64,000 bases of DNA from DATBLY01 sp963705545 (GTDB lineage: Bacteria; Actinomycetota; UBA4738; HRBIN12): assembly GCA_963705545.1 (NCBI GenBank), contig CAVPJX010000004.1:248001-312000 (forward strand), written 5' to 3'. The notes below the pieces were generated by a model. The model saw nothing but the letters and a program-made list of their open reading frames with translations. It was not told the origin of the DNA and ran no database searches. Numbering within the stretch: the first letter of the stretch is position 1; each line of letters opens with the position of its first letter. The position numbers and the translations under genes were made by a program. Shown piece by piece: positions 44,066 to 50,690 of the stretch.

Positions 44066-44941
44066 ATGCTCAGGGTCGTGCGCGTGCTGGCTCCGAACCC
44101 GAGCATCCACACCCTCGAGGGGACGAACACCTGGATCGTCGGACACGATCCCGCCATCGTGATCGACCCCGGGCCCGACGACGTCCCAGGCCACCGGGAC
44201 GAGGTGGCGCGGACCGCAGGCCCGGTGGGGGCCGTCCTCGTCACGCACGATCATCCGGACCACGCGCCTGGGGCCGCGGCGTTCGCGGCCCAAGTGGGCG
44301 CGCCGCTCTTCGCCTTCCGCCTGGCCGGCGCCGAGCACCTCCGCGACGGCCAGGTCATCGGCGTCGGCTCCGCGGCTCTCACCGTCGTCTTCACGCCGGG
44401 TCACACGTCCGACCATCTCGCGTTCTTCGAGCCGGAGACGCGCTCGCTCTTCTCCGGGGATGCGGTGGTCGGCCGCGGGACCAGCTTCATCGACCCGCCC
44501 GACGGCGATCTGGAACGGTACCTGCGCTCGCTCCACCGGATGCAGGAGCTCGCGCCGCGGACGATCTACCCGGGTCATGGACCGGTGGTGCTCGACGCGC
44601 CCGGGAAGCTGGCGGAGTACATCGCCCACCGGGCCGAACGCGAAGCGCAGGTCCTCGCCCAGGTCGCGGACGGCGAGCACACGATCGGGGAGATGGTGGC
44701 GTCGATCTACGCGGGCCATCCGCCCGACGTGCATCCGCTGGCGGCCCGTTCCGTGCTGGCGCATCTGCTCAAGCTCGAGGCGGAGGGCCGGGTGGAGCAC
44801 GAGGGTTCGGGCGACGATGCGCGGTACCGGGCGGTGACCCCTCGGACCTGCGATCGATGCGGACGTCCGGTGAAGGGACGGGCCCGTCTCTGCGGATCCT
44901 GCAGCCTGGCCGTCCTGCAGGACACCGCCGGTCCCGCCTAG
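44066..44941 (+). CDS. LACTB2-like metallo-beta-lactamase-fold hydrolase with C-terminal zinc ribbon
   Basis: 291 residues. Metal ligands are HDHPDH (HxHxDH, about residue 68), GHTSDH and the aspartate of FSGDAVVG, and a third His in YPGHGP. A winged-helix segment follows (HPLAARSVLAHLLKLEAEGRV), as in LACTB2-like proteins that cleave RNA or thioesters. The last 25 residues add a zinc ribbon (CDRCGRPVKGRARLCGSC), which is not usual. It is co-transcribed with the NUDIX gene and ends on a CTAG shared with the convergent Crp-like gene. Confidence 0.9.
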   Translation: MLRVVRVLAPNPSIHTLEGTNTWIVGHDPAIVIDPGPDDVPGHRDEVARTAGPVGAVLVTHDHPDHAPGAAAFAAQVGAPLFAFRLAGAEHLRDGQVIGVGSAALTVVFTPGHTSDHLAFFEPETRSLFSGDAVVGRGTSFIDPPDGDLERYLRSLHRMQELAPRTIYPGHGPVVLDAPGKLAEYIAHRAEREAQVLAQVADGEHTIGEMVASIYAGHPPDVHPLAARSVLAHLLKLEAEGRVEHEGSGDDARYRAVTPRTCDRCGRPVKGRARLCGSCSLAVLQDTAGPA

Positions 44942-45582
44942 CCACGATCAGGCGCGCGCATCCGCAGATCGAGGCGATGCCGGACGCCCGGCTGGCCGAA
45001 GGCGGGCGCCGAGACCTCGCGTCGCTCGATCACGACGTAGCTCCCCGCGCCGGTCGGTCGCACGTCGCCACGCACGATGAGCATGCGCAGCGAGCGGTTC
45101 ACGGTCTCGCGCGTCGAGCCGCACAGGAGCGCGAGCCGTTCCTGGCTGAGCCGGAGCGTGATCGCCGTTCCGCCGGTCGTGGGGCGGCCGAAACGCTCGG
45201 CGAGGTCCCGCAGCCGGGTCAGGAGCCGGGTCGGCACGTCGGTCCAGGCCAGGTCCGCCGCGAGCGACGCCGCGCGACGGGCGCGGGCAGCGAAGAGATC
45301 GGCGGCGTCGCTCGGAGCGATCGCCCCGAGCCGGCAGACCCGCAGGCTCCGCACGGTGCTGCCGCAGGGGACGCCCTCGGGCTCGCCGATCAGGTCGCCG
45401 GACCCGAGGATCCCGAGCGCCAGCTCCCGCCCCTCGGGCAGGACGATCGACTCCCACAGGGCCCCGGCCTGGACGCGCCACAGCGTGCCGCTAGCCTCGC
45501 CCTGGCTGGCCAGGACCGCGCCGGCGCGCACGGCGATCGTGAGGGGGAGCGGTTCGATGCGGCGCGGCAGGCTCGCCGACAC
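44938..45582 (-). CDS. Crp/Fnr-family transcriptional regulator
   Basis: 214 residues. A cyclic-nucleotide-binding-type beta-barrel (GAVLASQGEASGTLWRVQAG, LGSGDLIGEPEG) is followed by a helix-turn-helix (LRLSQERLALLCGSTRETVNRSLRML). The GTG at 45582 is preferred over the one two codons earlier because GAGGAG then stands at a normal distance. The barrel is divergent and the phosphate-binding loop poor (lacks a clear FGExxL), so cAMP binding is not assured. Divergent from the single-domain cNMP protein. Confidence 0.87.
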   Translation of the reverse strand: MSASLPRRIEPLPLTIAVRAGAVLASQGEASGTLWRVQAGALWESIVLPEGRELALGILGSGDLIGEPEGVPCGSTVRSLRVCRLGAIAPSDAADLFAARARRAASLAADLAWTDVPTRLLTRLRDLAERFGRPTTGGTAITLRLSQERLALLCGSTRETVNRSLRMLIVRGDVRPTGAGSYVVIERREVSAPAFGQPGVRHRLDLRMRAPDRG

Positions 45583-45731
45583 GGCCACTCCTCGGGACGT
45601 TCCGGAGGGCGACCCTAGCGTCGGCCACCGACAGCGGAGTCGCCCGCGTCGCGCGCCCGGTGTCCTCCGCGGTAGGCTCCACGTCGCGCGGCCGCGGGCC
45701 GCTCCGTATCGACCGGTGGGAGGGTTCGCAG

Positions 45732-46157
45732 ATGGCGACGAACAAGCAGCTGTTGGCGGCGCTCGCCGCCGTACCGCTGTTCGAGGGGCTCTCGAAGCGT
45801 CAGCTGAAGCAGATCGCCGACCTCGCCGAGATCGCGTCGTACATGGCGGGCGCCACCCTCGTGAAGGAGGGGGATCTCGGCGAGAGCTTCTTCGTGATCC
45901 TCAGCGGTGAGGCCAAGGTCAAGGTGCACGGCCGGACGGTGAACCGGGCGATCCCCGGCGATCACTTCGGCGAGATCTCGCTCCTGGACGGTGGGATGCG
46001 GACCGCGTCCGTCGTCTCGGAGACCCCGCTCACGGTGCTGATGATCTCGCGGCCGGCCTTCCAGAAGCTGCTGAGGAAGGACCCATCCCTGTCGATGCAG
46101 CTGCTGAAGTCGATGGCGCGCCTGGTCCGCCGCGTCGACCGCTCGCTCGCCGGGTAG
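45732..46157 (+). CDS. Single-domain cyclic-nucleotide-binding protein
   Basis: 141 residues. One cNMP-binding domain with the phosphate cassette HFGEISLLDGGMRTASVVS is intact; there is no DNA-binding domain. It could be a stand-alone cAMP sensor acting through protein contacts. TAGGCT (45673-45678) suits a promoter with a leader of about 45 bases; GGGAGG lies 7-12 bases before the ATG at 45732. It lies head to head with the Crp-like regulator. A class III cyclase domain is encoded at 17.8 kb. Confidence 0.9.
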   Translation: MATNKQLLAALAAVPLFEGLSKRQLKQIADLAEIASYMAGATLVKEGDLGESFFVILSGEAKVKVHGRTVNRAIPGDHFGEISLLDGGMRTASVVSETPLTVLMISRPAFQKLLRKDPSLSMQLLKSMARLVRRVDRSLAG

Positions 46158-46167
46158 CCTGCGAGGC

Positions 46168-46530
46168 GTGAAGGTCGAGTTCCACCTCCCCGACGCTCCC
46201 GACGACGTCTTGGTCATGGCCGAGTGGCGCGACGGCGACATCCTCGTCACGTCCGAAGACGAGACCCGGCGCGCGCGGGTCGAGAAGGCGTATCGTCGAA
46301 CCCCGGTGATGATCGTCGACGACGCCTCGTATCGGCGCCTGGGCACGCGAGGCGAGGTCGTGATCCAGCCCGGCTCCCTCGAGTGGTTCCGCGCCGTCAC
46401 GCAGAGCCGTGCCCAGTCCGAGACCGGCCTCGTGTCGCGTTCGGTTCCGAGCGTCCGTCGGGGCGGAGGCTACGACCCCGCCTCCGGCTACCGGCCGTTC
46501 GAAGAGCAGATCGAGCGCCTCACGCCCTGA
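46168..46530 (+). CDS. Small conserved-looking protein of unknown function
   Basis: 120 residues from a GTG at 46168, ten bases after the cNMP gene. TAGCCT (46155-46160) ends 7 bases before the GTG, so it can be expressed from its own leaderless promoter. Content: a beta-rich half (FHLPDAPDDVLVMAEWRDGDI) and a basic middle (RRARVEKAYRRTPVMIVDD); the C-terminus is rich in Gly/Tyr/Pro. No family recognised. Its last 43 bases overlap the convergent Clp_N gene. Confidence 0.6.
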   Translation: MKVEFHLPDAPDDVLVMAEWRDGDILVTSEDETRRARVEKAYRRTPVMIVDDASYRRLGTRGEVVIQPGSLEWFRAVTQSRAQSETGLVSRSVPSVRRGGGYDPASGYRPFEEQIERLTP

Positions 46531-47039
46531 GGGCCGCCGGTCGTGCCTCGACCGGCTACGCGCGGCTCGCCGAGCGTCGCCTCCGCACGCGCCGCGAGGG
46601 CCACCGGGTCCACCCCGACCGCAGCGAGGGTGCGCGGCACGGTTCCCTCCCTGGCGCCGAGCGCGCCGAGCAGGAGATGCGCCGGGAGGATCCTGCGATC
46701 GCCGCGCGTCTTGACGATCACCATGGTGTGCTCGATCGCGCGCTTGGCCGAGGCTCCCCAGCGCGGCTGACCCGCCGCGGGCAGCGGTCGGTCCACAACC
46801 CCGACCGCGACGACGCCGATCGCTTCGAGGCTCCGTCGACGTTCGGCGTCGAGCGCGTCACGGAGCCGGTCATGATCCAGGCCGGCCTCGGCGAGTACGC
46901 GCCCGGCCCCCGAGGTGGTCTGTCGTGACAGCGCGAGCAACAGGTGTTCGGCCTCGAGCCTGCTCGCCCCGAGGAGCCTGGCCTCTTCCCGGGCCTCCGC
47001 GACCACCGTGCCCGAGGTCTCGTCGAACCGCTCAAACAT
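46488..47039 (-). CDS. Clp N-terminal domain protein without ATPase
   Basis: 183 residues holding two Clp_N repeats (RLEAEHLLLALSR, then LPAHLLLGALGAREGTVPRTLAAVGVDP) and no AAA domain. Such proteins resemble the substrate-recruiting tip of ClpC or ClpB and may act as adaptors or regulators. The ATG at 47039 overlaps the end of the HTH gene by 8 bases, so they are coupled. The family pair with a small HTH protein is a known actinobacterial arrangement, without a defined role. Confidence 0.88.
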   Translation of the reverse strand: MFERFDETSGTVVAEAREEARLLGASRLEAEHLLLALSRQTTSGAGRVLAEAGLDHDRLRDALDAERRRSLEAIGVVAVGVVDRPLPAAGQPRWGASAKRAIEHTMVIVKTRGDRRILPAHLLLGALGAREGTVPRTLAAVGVDPVALAARAEATLGEPRVAGRGTTGGPQGVRRSICSSNGR

Positions 47040-47268
47040 CGCGTCTCCTTCCGGTCTCGACCCCCGCCGCAGCGAGCCGCTTCGCGTACTTCTTGTGCAC
47101 CGCCTGACGGGTGACGCCAAGGGCCTCGGCGATCCGACCCCAGGTCCACCCGGCACGCACCGCCCGCTCGACCTCGGCCGCCTCGAGGCGAGCGACGAGC
47201 TCGCGGAGCGCGACGACGGCGGCCAACCCGTCCCGGGGATCCTGCGGTCGTTGCTCCTCGTTCGGCAT
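47032..47268 (-). CDS. Small helix-turn-helix protein paired with Clp_N gene
   Basis: 78 residues. The recognition segment WTWGRIAEALGVTRQAVHKKYAKRL is a clear helix-turn-helix of a type that commonly accompanies Clp_N proteins. Likely the repressor of its own two-gene operon, since several TTGACA/TGTCAA half-sites cover the promoter. The ATG at 47268 lies 9 bases after the -10 TATGGT, giving a nearly leaderless mRNA. Confidence 0.88.
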   Translation of the reverse strand: MPNEEQRPQDPRDGLAAVVALRELVARLEAAEVERAVRAGWTWGRIAEALGVTRQAVHKKYAKRLAAAGVETGRRRDV

Positions 47269-47277
47269 CGTCGAGCA

Positions 47278-47319
47278 ACCATAGTTGACAACCGTGCAGG
47301 ATGTCAATCTGAGTTGACA
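47278..47319 (-). promoter_or_regulatory. Promoter with repeated TTGACA operator half-sites
   Basis: On the minus strand TTGACA (47307-47302) and TATGGT (47283-47278) are 18 bases apart. The -35 is half of a perfect inverted repeat TGTCAA-N6-TTGACA (47302-47319), and a third copy (TTGACA at 47285-47290 on the plus strand) overlaps the spacer and -10 as CAACCATAGTTG. The repeats fit binding by the adjacent HTH protein. Confidence 0.65.
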
Positions 47320-47396
47320 CCCACCTCGCGCGTGCGCCCCAAGGGATCTTGGGGCGTCCACGCGGGAACGCCCCGGGCTCCGAGCGGACCCGTCCT

Positions 47397-50300
47397 CTAG
47401 GTCTGGAGGTTCATCGAAGGCAGAGATGGGGCTGCGGCGTGATCGGCCACCCACGCCTTCCCCGGTTCGCAGAAGGAACGGAAGTCGCAATAGGTGCACG
47501 CAGGTCCCGGCGTGGGTTCGAACCGCCCCGCCCCGATCGACGAGAGCGTCTCGGCGATCCGCGAGCGGACGGCCTGCGGATCCTCCATCGGGTGCGAGGC
47601 TTCCTCGGCGCTCGCGAGGTAGAGGTACGTGAGCGTCAGCTCGTCGGCGCGCTTGCCCCAGATCTCGGCGCACGCGAGGCCGTACACGTCGAGCTGGAGC
47701 CCGGCGATCGGGTCGTCCGAGGCGGGTCGCCGGCCTGTCTTCCAGTCGACGACCTCCCACGGTCCGGCCGGCTCGCCGAACACGGCGTCGATCCGCCCGC
47801 CCACCGTGAACGCGCCGAAGCGCAGCAGGAACGGCCGCTCCGTGTAGAGGGGGGTGCGCTCCGCGAACCGGCTCGCGAGGAACGCCTGCCGCAGGCGATC
47901 GACCTTGCCGGGCTCGCCGGCGAGCTCCTCGTACGTGAGGTCGGGCGGCTCCTCGAGGTCGATCAGCGCCGCCTGCCCGGCGGCGTGCCGTTCGATCCAG
48001 CGGTGCACCTCCGTCCCGATCCGGGCTGCCGGGCCGCTGAACCGCGGGAGCGGGCGGACCTGTGACCAGTAGAAGCGCTTCGGGCAGCGTGCGTAATCGA
48101 TCACGCCGCTCGCGGAGACGGCCGTCGGCGATCCCCCGAGCTCGGTCGGCTCGCCCTCGGCCGCCTCTCGTTCGAGCAGGAACGCGGCGTGGTGCCGTCG
48201 CTCGGCGGCGAGGGCCTCGAACCGCTCGCGCTCGCGCGCGTCCAGGACCTCGACGAGCGACGGCTGCACCCCGCCCGCCTCGGCAGCCGCGCGCGCGGCG
48301 GGACGCCAGCCATCCGGGAACAGGCCGTCGGTCTCGTTCGGACGCGCGGGCTCCGGCCAGTCCCGCACGAACCGTTGGCGGTAGCCCAGGAGCGGGTTGT
48401 GCTCCTCGTCGATGTCCGCGCCCGGGTCCCAGCTCGCCTTGCGCGTCTCCGTCACCCAGTCCTTCAGCTCGCGCAGGAACGGACCGGCCTCCTTCGCTCG
48501 GATCGTCTCGCCGTACCAGTGGGCGCCGGTCACGAACAGCCGGCGCTTCGCTCGTGTCATCGCGACGTAGGCGGTCCGGCGTTCCTCGTAGAGCTCCTGC
48601 GCCTTGAGGGCCTCGCGGAAGTGCGACAACACGCCGTCGAACGCCGGCAGGATCGCCGCGTCGCCGCGGAGCTCGAAGTCGAGCGATTTCCCACGCTCGG
48701 CCGGGTTCTGCTGGATCGTCATGTTCGGGAGCAACCCCTTCGCCAGGCCCGGGACGAACACGTTGTCGAACTCGAGTCCCTTCGCGGTGTGGATCGTCAT
48801 CACCTTCACCGAGTCCTCGTCCGACGGCTGGACCGGCGACCACTCGGGCTTGTCGAGGCGCTCGACCGTCTCGATGTAGTCGAGGAAGGCGCGGAGGGTC
48901 AGCTCGCCCTCGATCGGCTCGAACGCGTGCACCTCGTCGAGGAACGCGGCCAGGTTGCGCTTCGTCTCGGCCGCCGCGCGCGTGTCGACGTGTGCGTCGA
49001 GCTCGGACAGGAGGCCGGTCCGGCGGATGATCTCGCCCAGGAACTCGGCCACGGATCGGCCCGCCATCGCACGCAGCTCCCGGAGCTCGCGGCGACACGC
49101 CTCGAGCCGTTCGCGCCCCTCGTCCGAGAGGCCCTCGACCTCGTCGAGATGCTCGAGCGCCTCGGCGAACAAGAACGGGAGGGCCTCACCTTCGTCCTCG
49201 TCCTGGACCCGCATCTCGAAGTTGCGCCCCTTCGCGAGCGACGCGACGCGCGCGATGTCCTTGAAGCCGACGCGGTAGCGCGGCCCGAGGAGGATCCGGG
49301 CGAGGTCGATGCTGGCGAACGGGTCGTTCACGGCTCGGGCGTAGGCGAGGACCTCGACCACCGCGGGCATCCGGAGCAGGCCGGCGAGCCCTACGATCTC
49401 GACCGGGATCCCGCGTTCGCCGAACGCCTGCTGGATCGAGAAGAACAGGCGGCTGGTCCGGCAGAGCACGGCGCAGTCGGCCCAACGCGAGCCAACCCGG
49501 TGCAGCTGCAGGACGCGGTCAGCGATCCATTCGGCCTCGCGCCATTCGTCCGAGATGCGGGCGACGGTCACCTCGCCGTCGCCGTTCGCGGGCCAGGCGA
49601 CGAGGCGCTTCTCTGGGTCCGGACGCTGGGCATCCGGCAGCTGTCCGATGATCACGTCGGCGGCTTCGAGGACGGTCGCGCCCGACCGGAAGTTCGTATA
49701 CAGGGGCAGACGCGCCGAGGGCTCGCCGTCGGACCGCGGGAATCGCCGCGGGAACTCGAGCAGGTTGTAGAGGCTCGCGCCGCGCCACGCGTAGATGTTC
49801 TGGTCGGGATCGCCGACCGCGGTCACCGGGTGCCCGTCCCCGAAGATCGTCGCGAGGAGCCGAGCCTGGGTGATGTCGGTGTCCTGGTACTCGTCCAGCA
49901 ACACCGCGCCGAAGCGCTGACGGTGCCCCTCGACGACGTCCGCGTGTCGCTCGGCGACCTGCAGCGCGAGCTCGATCTGATCGCCGAAGTCGATCACCCC
50001 GAGATCGCGCTTCAGGCGGCGGAACAGGCCCACCGCCTTCGCGAGCTCGATCCGCTCCTGGGTGGCTCGGAACGGCCGGGAGGACCGGACGTTCTCCAGC
50101 GCCTCCAACCGCTGTTCGCAGAAGGCGACGATCTCGTCGGGCGTCACGCGATGGTTCGTCGCCTGGTCCTCGAGCGTCAGGATCTGGTCGACGACCGTCG
50201 GCAGGCGTTCGCTCCGGACGTGCTCGAACGTCATCAGGTCGAGCACGCGGCCGCAGAGCTCGGTGCGCTGCGCCGCCGTCAGCACGCGCTGTCCGGGTTC

Positions 50301-50690
50301 GATCCCGACCAGCATCCCCGAGCGCTCGAGCAACCCGGCCGCGAACGCGTGGTAGTTCGCGATCTCGGGCTCCTCGCCCTCGGGGAGCTGCAGCCCCGAG
50401 AGCGCCTGGGCGACCCGGTGCCGGAGGTTGTCGGTCGCCTTCTTCGTGAACGTCAGGCACAAGACGTTGCCGGGCAGCACGCCGTCGTGCTCCGTGGCGA
50501 CGCGACCCATGGCGGCGAGCGCCAGGTAGACGACGCGCGCGGCCATGACCGAGGTCTTGCCGGACCCGGCGCCGGCGACGAGGACGTACGGCTCGAGCGG
50601 CCAGGAGATCGCCGTCCACTGCTCCTCGGTCGGTGGATGGCCGCCCATCACGGCGACGATCTCGGGCGGGTAGGTCTTCGGGCCGGTCAC
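47397..50690 (-). CDS. adnB: AdnB-like helicase-nuclease subunit
   Basis: 1097 residues, close to mycobacterial AdnB. A full UvrD-type motor has Walker A VAGAGSGKTS, Walker B LLDEYQDT, GDPDQNIYAWRGA and the TIHTAKGLEF and YVAMTRAKRRLF motifs. The C-terminal RecB-like nuclease shows GGRIDAVF and VVDWKTGRR, and cysteines YARCPKRF and CTYCDFRSFC bind an iron-sulfur cluster. AdnAB resects DNA double-strand breaks in actinobacteria. The GTG start overlaps the adnA stop by four bases (GTGA), keeping the subunits in equal amounts. Confidence 0.95.
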   Translation of the reverse strand: MTGPKTYPPEIVAVMGGHPPTEEQWTAISWPLEPYVLVAGAGSGKTSVMAARVVYLALAAMGRVATEHDGVLPGNVLCLTFTKKATDNLRHRVAQALSGLQLPEGEEPEIANYHAFAAGLLERSGMLVGIEPGQRVLTAAQRTELCGRVLDLMTFEHVRSERLPTVVDQILTLEDQATNHRVTPDEIVAFCEQRLEALENVRSSRPFRATQERIELAKAVGLFRRLKRDLGVIDFGDQIELALQVAERHADVVEGHRQRFGAVLLDEYQDTDITQARLLATIFGDGHPVTAVGDPDQNIYAWRGASLYNLLEFPRRFPRSDGEPSARLPLYTNFRSGATVLEAADVIIGQLPDAQRPDPEKRLVAWPANGDGEVTVARISDEWREAEWIADRVLQLHRVGSRWADCAVLCRTSRLFFSIQQAFGERGIPVEIVGLAGLLRMPAVVEVLAYARAVNDPFASIDLARILLGPRYRVGFKDIARVASLAKGRNFEMRVQDEDEGEALPFLFAEALEHLDEVEGLSDEGRERLEACRRELRELRAMAGRSVAEFLGEIIRRTGLLSELDAHVDTRAAAETKRNLAAFLDEVHAFEPIEGELTLRAFLDYIETVERLDKPEWSPVQPSDEDSVKVMTIHTAKGLEFDNVFVPGLAKGLLPNMTIQQNPAERGKSLDFELRGDAAILPAFDGVLSHFREALKAQELYEERRTAYVAMTRAKRRLFVTGAHWYGETIRAKEAGPFLRELKDWVTETRKASWDPGADIDEEHNPLLGYRQRFVRDWPEPARPNETDGLFPDGWRPAARAAAEAGGVQPSLVEVLDARERERFEALAAERRHHAAFLLEREAAEGEPTELGGSPTAVSASGVIDYARCPKRFYWSQVRPLPRFSGPAARIGTEVHRWIERHAAGQAALIDLEEPPDLTYEELAGEPGKVDRLRQAFLASRFAERTPLYTERPFLLRFGAFTVGGRIDAVFGEPAGPWEVVDWKTGRRPASDDPIAGLQLDVYGLACAEIWGKRADELTLTYLYLASAEEASHPMEDPQAVRSRIAETLSSIGAGRFEPTPGPACTYCDFRSFCEPGKAWVADHAAAPSLPSMNLQT

